Part shown: in pieces, positions 22,647-29,854 of the stretch
Position numbering within the stretch: the first letter of the stretch is position 1
Layout of the letters: each line of letters opens with the position of its first letter
Assembly: GCA_964495575.1 (NCBI GenBank)
Contig: CAZBVS010000005.1
Location: 1 to 35,536 of the forward strand
Reading direction: 5' to 3'
Source: DATGCT01 sp964495575
Lineage (GTDB): Bacteria; Patescibacteriota; Minisyncoccia; UBA6257; GWB1-50-10
Length of the DNA stretch: 35,536 nt
The notes under the pieces: model-generated
The model's input: only the letters and a program-made list of their open reading frames with translations
Told to the model about the DNA's origin: nothing
The model's database searches: none
Translations under genes and position numbers: made by a program

Positions 22647-24758
22647 TTATTCTCGGTGGATTTTTGATTCTAAAGAGGCTACTCTTTTTTTAAGTTCCGG
22701 ATGTTTTTTAAGCTCCGGGTCGTTTTTAATTGTGTCTTTTGCTAATTTTCTAGATTCTTCAACAAGAGACTGGTCTTGAAGGGCTTCCATAGCAGTGTCA
22801 GGCATTCCAGCTTGGTTTTTACCTATAAATTCACCAGGACCTCTTATTTCCAAGTCCTTCTGAGCAAGTTCAAAACCATCTTTGGCTTGGACTATAGAAC
22901 GGAGCCTTTTTCTCGTTCTTGGAGAGTTGGAGTTTGAGAACAATAAGCAGTATGATTTATGTTTTCCACGACCAACTCTGCCTTGGAATTGATATAGTTG
23001 AGCAAGGCCGAACCTTTCAGCGCCTTCAATCATCATGATAGTGGCATTCGGAACATCTATTCCAACCTCTACTACTGAGGTTGAGATAAGCATATCTATT
23101 TTTCCTTCAGAAAAATCTTTCATTCTTTGTTGTTTTTCTGAAGATTTTAGTTTGCCGTGCAAGGTTTCTATATTGAGGTTAGGGAATATTTTTTTTGAAA
23201 GTTTTTTGTATTCTTCCTTTACGGCTTTTACGTTTTCCCAGGATTTAGCTCGTTTGTCGGTGATTTCTTTATTATTTTCTGAAGATTCTATTTTAGGGCA
23301 GATTACAAAAGCTTGGCGTCCTTCTTTTATTTCTTGTTTTATAAATTGATAAGCTTTATTTCTTTTTTTAGGGGAAACAATTTTGGTAGTGACGGGTTTT
23401 CTGTTTCCGGGAAGCTCTTTTATGGAGGAGATATCAAGGTTCCCAAAGATAGTAATAGCGAGAGTTCTTGGTATTGGAGTAGCAGTCATTGATAGGAGGT
23501 GGGGTTTTATATCTTTGTTTTTTGTAAGCTTGGCTCTTTGTTTTACTCCAAATCGGTGTTGTTCATCTATTATTGCTAAAGCAAGCTTTTTGAAATAAAT
23601 CTTTTTTTGAATTAAAGAGTGTGTGCCGATGGCTATTTTGACGCTGTTTTCTTTTATTTTCCCTCTTAAGTCTTTTTTAGAGGTTTCATTTTCTAGCCCT
23701 TCGCCGAAGAACATTTTTGATTCTTTGTTTGTTAGTAGAGCTACTCCTTTATCAAAGTCTGGGAAGAATTCTTTAAATGTTTGGTAATGTTGTTGGGCTA
23801 AGATCTCTGTTGGGGCCATAATAGCTGTTTGGAAGTTATTATCAGCAGTTATTATTGCAGAGAAGAAAGCAACAATTGTTTTGCCGGAACCAACGTCTCC
23901 TTGAAGAAGGCGTTTCATTGGCTGTTCTTTATTGAGATCGTTTGTTATTTCTTTGAGAGCTTTTTTTTGGTCATTGGTTAGTTGATAGGGGAGGGATTGT
24001 TTGTATAGTTTGATTTTTTCCTGGTCTATTTTTATTTTGTTTGCCTTGTCTTTTGATCTCTTTGATCTTTGAATAAAGTTGGAGAGTTGTAATAGATAAG
24101 CGTCTTCTAGAGAGAATCTTTTTCTTGCTTGGTCTATTTCTTTTTGGTTTTGAGGAAAGTGTATTTGATGAAGAGCTTGGTTTATGTCAGGAATATTGCT
24201 TTTTTCTCTTATTTCTTTGGGGATTATATCAGGAATTTCTTCAAATTCTTTTAAGGCTTTTTCTATGAGATATCTGAGCCCTCTTGATGTTAAACCTTTT
24301 GTTTCGTGGTAAATAGGGATTATTCCTGCGGTATGAGTTGTTTCTTTTTCATCATTTGCTAACTCGTAAATAGGGTTAGAGAAGGTTAGTTGTTTTTTGT
24401 ATATTTTAGGTTTGCCGGAGATAAAGATTGTTTTCCCCTCTTTGAGGGTCTTTTTTAAATAAGGTTGGTTGAACCATACTACTTTTACTGATTCTGACTC
24501 ATCACTTATTGTAGTTTCAAAGGTGATAAATTTCTTTTTCCAGGGGCGCCTAATATTTGTGTCGGTAATGGTTCCTTGGATGGTGACGTGTTCGTTGGGT
24601 TCTAAGTCTTTTATTTGTTTGATATTAGAGAAGTCTTCATACCTATGAGGGAAATGCCATAGGAGATCTTTAACGGTTTCTATATCAAGCCGTTTTAGTT
24701 TTTTGTTGAATTTTTTAGCAAAAGGAATTTCTGAAACTGGAGAGTGAATACTAGTCAT
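22647..24758 (-). CDS. recG: ATP-dependent DNA helicase RecG
   Basis: 703 residues of the branch-migrating helicase that reverses stalled forks and processes recombination intermediates. A wedge/OB domain occupies about residues 55-150. Walker A is GDVGSGKT (about 290), the motif II box is IIDEQHRFGVKQR (about 395), motif III is MTATPIPRTLA, and motif VI is QFQGRVGRGKHKSYC. The C-terminal RecG signature FELAQKDLEIRGPGEF is present. Length is normal. Its stop faces the pheT stop with no terminator between. The start follows an extended -10 box closely. Confidence 0.95.
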   Translation of the reverse strand: MTSIHSPVSEIPFAKKFNKKLKRLDIETVKDLLWHFPHRYEDFSNIKQIKDLEPNEHVTIQGTITDTNIRRPWKKKFITFETTISDESESVKVVWFNQPYLKKTLKEGKTIFISGKPKIYKKQLTFSNPIYELANDEKETTHTAGIIPIYHETKGLTSRGLRYLIEKALKEFEEIPDIIPKEIREKSNIPDINQALHQIHFPQNQKEIDQARKRFSLEDAYLLQLSNFIQRSKRSKDKANKIKIDQEKIKLYKQSLPYQLTNDQKKALKEITNDLNKEQPMKRLLQGDVGSGKTIVAFFSAIITADNNFQTAIMAPTEILAQQHYQTFKEFFPDFDKGVALLTNKESKMFFGEGLENETSKKDLRGKIKENSVKIAIGTHSLIQKKIYFKKLALAIIDEQHRFGVKQRAKLTKNKDIKPHLLSMTATPIPRTLAITIFGNLDISSIKELPGNRKPVTTKIVSPKKRNKAYQFIKQEIKEGRQAFVICPKIESSENNKEITDKRAKSWENVKAVKEEYKKLSKKIFPNLNIETLHGKLKSSEKQQRMKDFSEGKIDMLISTSVVEVGIDVPNATIMMIEGAERFGLAQLYQFQGRVGRGKHKSYCLLFSNSNSPRTRKRLRSIVQAKDGFELAQKDLEIRGPGEFIGKNQAGMPDTAMEALQDQSLVEESRKLAKDTIKNDPELKKHPELKKRVASLESKIHRE

Positions 24759-24766
24759 ATATATAA

Positions 24767-24792
24767 ATTATACCAGGGTAAATCCCTGGTAT
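24767..24792 (-). promoter_or_regulatory. recG promoter embedded in a hairpin downstream of tRNA-Lys
   Basis: On the minus strand, the 9-bp stem ATACCAGGG / CCCTGGTAT (24784-24792 with 24770-24778) lies 9 bases after tRNA-Lys. The downstream arm also supplies the extended -10 of recG, TGGTATAAT (box 24767-24772), which ends 8 bases before the recG ATG. Confidence 0.6.
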
Positions 24793-24801
24793 TAAGATTT
24801 G

Positions 24802-24875
<74 letters not shown>

Positions 24876-24881
24876 TAATGA

Positions 24882-24959
24882 GAAAAAGATTTATTTTTAT
24901 CTTTTTCGAGTTGGTCACACACAAGATGATCTTGTGGTGGATCAACTGAGTTGATTATA
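24882..24959 (-). promoter_or_regulatory. Promoter and structured leader of tRNA-Lys
   Basis: A minus-strand -10 TATAAT (24954-24959) with TTTACA 18 bases upstream. Between it and the tRNA are three inverted repeats. ATCAACT-G-AGTTGAT spans 24941-24955. An approx. 35-base hairpin at 24911-24945 is centred on CACAAGAT-G-ATCTTGTG. GAAAAAGAT / ATCTTTTTC spans 24882-24907. The first two overlap and exclude each other. Confidence 0.5.
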
Positions 24960-24984
24960 ACCTACAAAATTGATTTTTGTAAAG

Positions 24985-25218
24985 TTAAATTTCTAAAAGT
25001 TTTTTTAGCTTGTCTTTATTAAACCCAACTACTATTTGATCATCTATATCAACAACAGGAACTCCCATCTGACCTGATTTTTCCATCATTTCTTTAGCAG
25101 CTTCCTTATCTTCGGTTATATTTTTTTCTTTATACTCAATGTCGTTTTTTTTGAAGAATTTTTTAACCATTTGGCAGTATGCGCAAGTGGGGGTTGAATA
25201 GATTATAACCTTTGACAT
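24985..25218 (-). CDS. Glutaredoxin-like protein
   Basis: 77 residues with a thioredoxin fold. The sequence starts MSKVIIYSTPTCAYCQ, with redox motif CAYC at residues 12-15 and the cis-Pro motif MGVPVVDID. The C-terminal part, VVGFNKDKLKKLL, is typical of NrdH/YruB-type glutaredoxins. A longer reading from 25290 would add 24 basic residues and run through the -10 box, so the ATG at 25218 is preferred. It is divergent from an AhpF-like reductase that is its likely electron donor. Its leader contains the AAGGTCG word. Confidence 0.9.
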   Translation of the reverse strand: MSKVIIYSTPTCAYCQMVKKFFKKNDIEYKEKNITEDKEAAKEMMEKSGQMGVPVVDIDDQIVVGFNKDKLKKLLEI

Positions 25219-25267
25219 GATTTTGTTTGATTTTTTAAGTATATCCGACCTTACTTTGTGTATTATA
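25219..25267 (-). promoter_or_regulatory. Promoter and AAGGTCG leader of the glutaredoxin gene
   Basis: A minus-strand TATAAT (25262-25267) is followed by a leader with AAGGTCGG (25252-25245) close to the predicted transcription start and 34 bases before the ATG. Confidence 0.55.
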
Positions 25268-25306
25268 GCTTTGGGGTTATTCTTTGGCAAATTAAAAGGG
25301 CTGGTT

Positions 25307-25312
25307 TATAAT
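25307..25312 (+). promoter_or_regulatory. -10 box of the AhpF-like reductase gene
   Basis: TATAAT, 34 bases before the ATG and back to back with the glutaredoxin promoter. A weaker TATAAC at 25336-25341 lies 5 bases before the ATG and could give a leaderless form. Confidence 0.5.
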
Positions 25313-25346
25313 GATTTTAGTTTCAAGTATTAAGTTATAACAAATT

Positions 25347-26258
25347 ATGCATGATCTAATTATCATAGGTGGGGGGCCTGCAGGGGTAGCTGCAGGAGTA
25401 TATTCAGCAAGAAAAAGCTTAGATGTTTTGATGATAGCGGATGAGTTTGGGGGGCAGTCAATTGTTTCTGGTGATATTCAGAACTGGATAGGAGAGAAGC
25501 ATATAAGCGGGGTTGAGTTAGCAGAAAAGTTTGAAAATCATATCAAATCTTATGACATTGATATTCAGGAAGGGGATAAGGTGGTAGATGTTGTAAGAAA
25601 GGATTTTGGTTTTGAGGTGAAAGATAAGAAAGGAGAAGTGTATCAAGCTAAATCAGTAATTGTAGCTACCGGAGGAAGAAGGAGAAGGCTAGGTATTCCA
25701 GGCGAGGATGAGTTTGAGGGTAAGGGGGTGGTGTACTGTAGTACTTGTGATGCTCCTTTGTTTGATGATAAAAAAGTTGTTGTAGTTGGAGGAGGTAACG
25801 CTGGTGTAGAGGCAGTTATTGATCTTTTACCTTACGCAAGTAAGATTTATTTGTTAGAAAAAACTAATGAGCTAAACGCAGATGAAAAGAGTCAGAAAAA
25901 AATAACGGATGATGATAAAGTTGAAGTGATATTAAATGCAGAACCGAAGGAAATAAATGGTGAAGATATGGTTGATAGTTTGGTGTATAAGAAAGAGAAA
26001 GAAGAAAAGGTATTAGATATTGATGGGGTATTTGTTGAGATTGGGTCTGTTCCTAATTCGGAGATAGTTGAGGGGTTGGTAGATTTGGATAAATGGGGTC
26101 AGATAAAGATTGATTCAAAGTACGGAGCCACTTCAGAAGAAGGGGTATTTGCTGCTGGTGATGTTACTGATGATCCGCACAAACAGAATAATATTGCGGC
26201 AGGTGATGGGGTTAAGGCCGCTCTTTCAGCGTATGATTATCTGCAGAATTTAGAATAA
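25347..26258 (+). CDS. Thioredoxin reductase-like flavoprotein of the AhpF C-terminal type
   Basis: A 303-residue FAD and pyridine nucleotide disulphide oxidoreductase. It has the FAD site IIGGGPAGVAAG (about residues 6-17), redox pair CSTC (131-134), nucleotide site VVGGGNAGVEA (about 147-157) and C-terminal FAD motif GVFAAGDVTDDPHKQ. The nucleotide-site strand ends in YLLEK, with Glu171 and without the HRRxxxR that binds NADPH phosphate. AhpF has the same feature and uses NADH. The region after it (NADEKSQ, VEVILNAEP, GVFVEIGSVPN) also matches AhpF. Most likely it reduces the divergent glutaredoxin. No AhpC is in the window. Confidence 0.88.
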   Translation: MHDLIIIGGGPAGVAAGVYSARKSLDVLMIADEFGGQSIVSGDIQNWIGEKHISGVELAEKFENHIKSYDIDIQEGDKVVDVVRKDFGFEVKDKKGEVYQAKSVIVATGGRRRRLGIPGEDEFEGKGVVYCSTCDAPLFDDKKVVVVGGGNAGVEAVIDLLPYASKIYLLEKTNELNADEKSQKKITDDDKVEVILNAEPKEINGEDMVDSLVYKKEKEEKVLDIDGVFVEIGSVPNSEIVEGLVDLDKWGQIKIDSKYGATSEEGVFAAGDVTDDPHKQNNIAAGDGVKAALSAYDYLQNLE

Positions 26259-26262
26259 TTTG

Positions 26263-26333
26263 TGGACCTAAGGAGAATCGAACTCCTATCTCAGCAATGC
26301 GAATGCTGTGTTATACCATTAAACTATAGGCCC
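26263..26333 (-). tRNA. tRNA-Ala (CGC)
   Basis: Minus strand. Acceptor GGGCCTA/TAGGTCC contains the G3-U70 pair that is the main Ala identity element. The anticodon stem CAGCA/TGCTG has loop TTCGCAT (anticodon CGC), and the T arm is AGGAG-TTCGATT-CTCCT. The discriminator is A and CCA is not encoded. Base 1 is also the last base of the stop codon of the upstream membrane protein gene. Confidence 0.93.
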
Positions 26334-26575
26334 TAAACTTTATTGTAAGTATAGGCTATGATTAATCCCCAGAGATATCCACTAACGAAAGCCCATAATG
26401 TTCCTATTAATACCCCTGGTAAAGAGGCTTCGTATCCTTTATAAAGAGAAGCAATTAGTTTTACAAGAGGAAGGCCGATATTTAAGAAATAGTTCAGAAT
26501 AGTTATGATAATCAAGAATAAGGACCAAGCAATACCAAAGGCTATTCCAAATTTTTGAGTGTTTATCCTACTCAT
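26333..26575 (-). CDS. Small two-pass membrane protein, DUF5676/holin-like
   Basis: 80 residues with two hydrophobic segments (about 9-30 and 51-75). The loop LIASLYKGYEASLPGVLIGTLW and ending YLWGLIIAYTYN resemble small proteins annotated as DUF5676 or archaeal-type holin-like. Function of that group is unknown. The gene lies directly upstream of tRNA-Ala, and its TAG stop overlaps the first tRNA base, so both should be on one transcript. The family call is from memory of the motif and should be treated as tentative. Confidence 0.68.
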   Translation of the reverse strand: MSRINTQKFGIAFGIAWSLFLIIITILNYFLNIGLPLVKLIASLYKGYEASLPGVLIGTLWAFVSGYLWGLIIAYTYNKV

Positions 26576-26663
26576 TTTTTATAAGTATATAGTATTAATA
26601 AAGTATTTTTAAGGGGAGTAAACTTGATTTATTGTTTATTTAAGTAGTAAAGTATAAAAGGAA

Positions 26664-26737
26664 GCGCCCGTAGCTCAACTGGATAGAGTGCCTGGCTTCG
26701 GACCAGGAGGTTGAGGGTTCGAATCCTTCCGGGCGTA
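26664..26737 (+). tRNA. tRNA-Arg (TCG)
   Basis: Acceptor GCGCCCG/CGGGCGT (G1-U72 wobble), D stem GCTC/GAGT, anticodon stem CCTGG/CCAGG with loop CTTCGGA (anticodon TCG), T arm GAGGG-TTCGAAT-CCTTC, discriminator A, no encoded CCA. The cca gene starts 25 bases downstream on the same strand. Confidence 0.93.
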
Positions 26738-26761
26738 CAATTCTAAATTATATAAAAAGGT

Positions 26762-28219
26762 ATGAGTTATAAAATACCACAAGAAGTTAAAAAAGTAGCT
26801 TCTGCTTTATCAGAGGCGGGGTATAAAGCATATCCTGTTGGGGGATGTGTACGTGATATGTTGATGGGGAGAAAACCTAAAGACTGGGATGTGACAACAG
26901 ACGCAAGACCAGAGGATATTCAGGAAATATTTGAAGACAGTGTTTATGAAAATGATTTTGGGACAGTAGTTGTGAAAACAGATAGTGATATTGAGAGACT
27001 AAAGTTGATTGAGGTTACCACCTTTAGAGTAGAGAGCGATTATTCTGACAGGAGACATCCGGATGATGTTTCTTTTACGAATAAAGTAGAAGATGATTTA
27101 GGAAGGCGTGATTTTACAATCAACGCTATGGCTTTTGATTTGGAAAATGAAGAAGTGATTGATCCATATGGAGGAGAAAAAGATCTAGAGAAAGAGTTAA
27201 TAAAAACAGTGGGAGATCCAGACAAAAGATTTAAGGAGGATGCTTTAAGATTGTTGAGAGCAGCTAGGTTTGCTACGGAGCTTGAGTTTAGGCTTGAGGA
27301 AAAAACAAGAGGTTCGATAAAGAAGAGAGCGGGATCATTAAAAGAGATTGCAGTAGAGAGAGTTAGAGATGAGTTTGTAAAGATAATTATGACAGATAAT
27401 GCAGATGAAGGAGTTAGGCTGTTAGAGGATTTAGGATTATTGGAGTATATAATCCCTGAGTTAAGGGAAGGAATAGGTTGTGACCAGGCTCATCATCATA
27501 TATATACAGTATGGGAGCATAATGTCAGATCATTGAAGTACGCCGCTGAAAATGACTATTCATTAGAAATTAGATTAGCCGCTTTATTGCATGATGTAGG
27601 GAAGCCTGATTCTAAAGAAGGAAAAGGTGAAGAAGCTACGTTTTATAATCATGAGATTATAGGAGCGAAGATTACCAAAAAGATTCTTAAACGTTTAAAG
27701 TTTTCTAAAGAAGTGATTAAGGATGTTGTTCATTTAGTAAGGTATCATCTGTTTTACTATAACGTGGGGGAGGTTACAGAATCAGGCGTCAGACGGTTCT
27801 TAAATAGAGTAGGGTCAGAGTATGTTGATGATTTAATGAAGTTAAGAAAGGCTGACCGTATTGGCTCAGGGGTTCCTAAAGCTTTTCCTTATAGATTTAG
27901 GCATCTTTTATTCATGATAGATAAAGTTAAGCGTGATCCTATATCAACTGATATGTTAGAGGTTGATGGTAATGATGTTATGGAGGTTTCAGGCATAGAC
28001 CCAGGGCCTAAGGTGGGCTGGGTTTTAAAAGCCTTAATGGAGGAGGTTTTAGATGATCCAGATAAAAATAAAAAAGATTATTTAAAAAGAAGGATGAAAG
28101 AATTAGTTAGTTTATCTGATGAGAAGTTGAAAAAAAAGGCTAAGGTTGGAGAAAATAAAATAGAAGAGTTTGAAAAGGGCGTTATTAAAGATCTAAAAAA
28201 GAAACATCACGTTAAATGA
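26762..28219 (+). CDS. cca: CCA tRNA nucleotidyltransferase with HD domain
   Basis: A 485-residue class II polymerase-beta family nucleotidyltransferase that adds the 3' CCA to tRNAs. The head has YPVGGCVRDMLMGRKPKDWDVTT (glycine motif and catalytic DxD). LGRRDFTINAMAFD and the R/A motif EDALRLLRAARFATEL follow. An HD phosphohydrolase domain (LLHDVGKPDS, about residues 278-287) begins at about 255. None of the six tRNA genes here encodes CCA, so this activity should be essential. It lies behind tRNA-Arg without an obvious promoter and may be read through from it. Confidence 0.94.
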   Translation: MSYKIPQEVKKVASALSEAGYKAYPVGGCVRDMLMGRKPKDWDVTTDARPEDIQEIFEDSVYENDFGTVVVKTDSDIERLKLIEVTTFRVESDYSDRRHPDDVSFTNKVEDDLGRRDFTINAMAFDLENEEVIDPYGGEKDLEKELIKTVGDPDKRFKEDALRLLRAARFATELEFRLEEKTRGSIKKRAGSLKEIAVERVRDEFVKIIMTDNADEGVRLLEDLGLLEYIIPELREGIGCDQAHHHIYTVWEHNVRSLKYAAENDYSLEIRLAALLHDVGKPDSKEGKGEEATFYNHEIIGAKITKKILKRLKFSKEVIKDVVHLVRYHLFYYNVGEVTESGVRRFLNRVGSEYVDDLMKLRKADRIGSGVPKAFPYRFRHLLFMIDKVKRDPISTDMLEVDGNDVMEVSGIDPGPKVGWVLKALMEEVLDDPDKNKKDYLKRRMKELVSLSDEKLKKKAKVGENKIEEFEKGVIKDLKKKHHVK

Positions 28220-28220
28220 T

Positions 28221-28520
28221 GTGTTTAAGGTTATGAAAAATTTTGAAAATGCATTTAATAAAAATAGATACGAAGGAGGAGGTTTAGAAAACATTCTCCA
28301 GATTGAGTTAGCGAATGAGATTTATGACTGTGAGTCTCATGAAGCTATGAATAAGTGGGTAGAGAAAGACTCAGAAGCTTTTAGAGACTTGATTGAGGAT
28401 CACCCTGATTATGTTAATGAATATAAAGAGTCTTTAGGTGATGAAGGAGATAAGGAAGTGGTTTTGAAAAAGATAAAGAAGAAGTTGCTAGAAAAGGAAG
28501 ATAAGATAGCAGAAGCTTAG
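28221..28520 (+). CDS. Small acidic helical protein of unknown function
   Basis: Up to 99 residues, hydrophilic and helix-rich, with many Glu, Lys and Asp and one Cys. No membrane segment or known motif is recognised. Two starts are possible: GTG 28221, 1 base after the cca stop, or ATG 28233, giving 95 residues and the more usual MKNFENAFNKNRYEGGG start. It is probably co-transcribed with cca. Its 3' end overlaps the end of the convergent VanZ-like gene by 4 bases. Confidence 0.65.
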   Translation: MFKVMKNFENAFNKNRYEGGGLENILQIELANEIYDCESHEAMNKWVEKDSEAFRDLIEDHPDYVNEYKESLGDEGDKEVVLKKIKKKLLEKEDKIAEA

Positions 28521-28936
28521 TTTTTAGAGCTTGTTTTTTTAAATAATATAAAAGCGGTAATTGAACCAAGAAAGTTCATGAGCACATCAGAAAAAGTATC
28601 CAATAAGCTTGGTTGAAGGCCGCTTTTATATTGAAATGCTTTAAATAAATATTGAGTAAGCCCAAACTCAAAGCTTTCCCAGAGTATACTGATTATTAAA
28701 ACAAATAATAGAATTAATTTTACTGGCTTTTTATCAAAGGTGGATTTTATTTTTTCTGGAGCATATTTTTGATTAATAATCCAGATAAATGTTAGACCAA
28801 CCCAAATTCCTCCCAAGAAGTGGAGGAGTTCATCATACCAGACAAATTTTTCGAAAAGGTTAAATCCAGAGCCTAATCCGAAAAATAGTGTGATTGCTAT
28901 TGTAGATAGGATTAAATTACTTTTTAATTTTTTCAT
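28517..28936 (-). CDS. VanZ/DUF2238-like membrane protein
   Basis: 139 residues with four hydrophobic segments. The motifs WYDELLHFLGG (about residues 33-43), ILWESFEFGL (about 84-93) and DTFSDVLMNFLGS (about 113-125) are the Asp/His/Glu/Asn signature of VanZ and YjdF (DUF2238) type proteins. Their biochemical role is unknown, though VanZ is linked to glycopeptide resistance. It is divergent from the MscS-related gene, and the shared intergenic region carries a perfect 14-bp inverted repeat. The ATG has a -10-like box about 6 bases away. Confidence 0.78.
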   Translation of the reverse strand: MKKLKSNLILSTIAITLFFGLGSGFNLFEKFVWYDELLHFLGGIWVGLTFIWIINQKYAPEKIKSTFDKKPVKLILLFVLIISILWESFEFGLTQYLFKAFQYKSGLQPSLLDTFSDVLMNFLGSITAFILFKKTSSKN

Positions 28937-28940
28937 GTGT

Positions 28941-28983
28941 TATAATATAATTACTATTAAGGATTATTAATAGTAATTATAAT
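28941..28983. promoter_or_regulatory. Divergent promoter region with a perfect 14-bp inverted repeat
   Basis: ATAATTACTATTAA (28947-28960) and its exact complement (28967-28980) flank GGATTA. A TATAAT box abuts or overlaps each arm: plus-strand boxes at 28941-28946 (preceded by TGT) and 28978-28983. The repeat could be an operator for both divergent genes or a hairpin in the longer plus-strand transcript. Confidence 0.6.
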
Positions 28984-29043
28984 GCGTGTTTTGTAAAAGG
29001 TCGAGGTTTAAATTTATTAAGATTGTTTTAATTTAAATTAATT
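28984..29043 (+). promoter_or_regulatory. AAGGTCG leader of the MscS-related gene
   Basis: An AT-rich leader with TAAAAGGTCGAGGTTTAA at 28994-29011. The AAGGTCG word lies 47 bases before the ATG, almost the same distance as in the pilin leader (48). Confidence 0.5.
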
Positions 29044-29724
29044 ATGGCAGTACAAGATTGGGTTACAGTTGTTGTTAATTCTTTACAAAATCTCTGGATG
29101 GGGTTTGTTGAGGTTCTAGGAAGTGTTGTGGGAGCTTTGGCTGTTTTGCTGGTTGGTTTGATAGTAGCTTCTGGTTTAGCTGCTTTTATTCGAAAAGTGA
29201 TTGAGATGATAAAGTTAGATTCATTCTTGAGAAGTCTAGGTATTGAGAAATTCTTTGAAAGAGGTGGAATGAGAATTAATAGTGGCAAGTTTTTCGGCAA
29301 GATAGTTTACTGGTTTATAGTAATAGTATTTATTCTAGCTGCTTCTGATATTCTTGGTTTTGCTACTTTGTCAGAGTTCTTGAGAGAGGTGTTGCTTTAC
29401 ATTCCTAACGTTATTGTTGGGGTTCTTATTATGTTGGCAGCAATTGTTTTGGCTAACTTCTTAAAGGATATAGTCAAATCCTCTGTAAAGAGTGCAAAAC
29501 TTAAAGGTTATAAGTTCCTTGGATCTTTGACATGGTGGGCAATTACCGTTTTTGGTTTCTTGGCAGCAATTTCTCAGTTAGGGATTGCGAAAGATATCGT
29601 TAATACGTTAGTTGCTGGAGTTATTGCAATGATTGCTTTAGCTGGAGGTCTTGCTTTTGGATTGGGAGGCCGAGATTATGCTAAGTATTTGATTTCTCGA
29701 CTAAGAGAGCACCACGAGGAATAA
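29044..29724 (+). CDS. MscS-related 'conserved TM helix' membrane protein
   Basis: 226 residues with about four or five membrane helices. The final helix, VAGVIAMIALAGGLAFGLGGRDYAKYLI, matches the pore-lining helix and its GLGG end in the MscS-related conserved TM helix family. The chain ends right there, without the cytoplasmic beta and alpha/beta domains of true MscS channels. A small pore or membrane scaffold is possible; the function is not established. It has its own promoter and a long leader with the AAGGTCG word, and a strong hairpin follows. Confidence 0.8.
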   Translation: MAVQDWVTVVVNSLQNLWMGFVEVLGSVVGALAVLLVGLIVASGLAAFIRKVIEMIKLDSFLRSLGIEKFFERGGMRINSGKFFGKIVYWFIVIVFILAASDILGFATLSEFLREVLLYIPNVIVGVLIMLAAIVLANFLKDIVKSSVKSAKLKGYKFLGSLTWWAITVFGFLAAISQLGIAKDIVNTLVAGVIAMIALAGGLAFGLGGRDYAKYLISRLREHHEE

Positions 29725-29740
29725 TTTAATTGCTTTAGAC

Positions 29741-29785
29741 ATTAAACCGGACTTTTGGAAAGCCTTAAGTCCGGTTTAATATTTT
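29741..29785 (+). terminator. Hairpin terminator after the MscS-related gene
   Basis: ATTAAACCGGACTT and AAGTCCGGTTTAAT form a perfect 14-bp stem with a 12-base loop, followed by ATTTT. The T run is weak, but the stem is strong and the position fits. Confidence 0.65.
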
Positions 29786-29799
29786 AAGATTTTAAGGGA

Positions 29800-29826
29800 T
29801 TGACTAAATACATTTATGTGTATAAT
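29800..29826 (+). promoter_or_regulatory. Promoter of rplU
   Basis: TTGACT (29800-29805), a 15-base spacer and TATAAT (29821-29826). This is one of the few protein promoters here with a clear -35 box, fitting a highly expressed ribosomal gene. The leader is about 22 bases. Confidence 0.7.
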
Positions 29827-29854
29827 ATAAAGAAAGTCATATAAATAAAAAATT

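Noticed and set aside
23035..23598. Plus-strand frames opposite recG
   Set aside because: They are shadows of the conserved helicase motifs on the minus strand.
24876..24984. T-box or amino-acid riboswitch in front of tRNA-Lys
   Set aside because: No T-box sequence or specifier loop is visible, and the downstream gene is a tRNA, not a synthetase.
25219..25290. ATG 25290 as start of the glutaredoxin
   Set aside because: It adds 24 residues not seen in the family and runs through the -10 box and leader; ATG 25218 begins the fold correctly.
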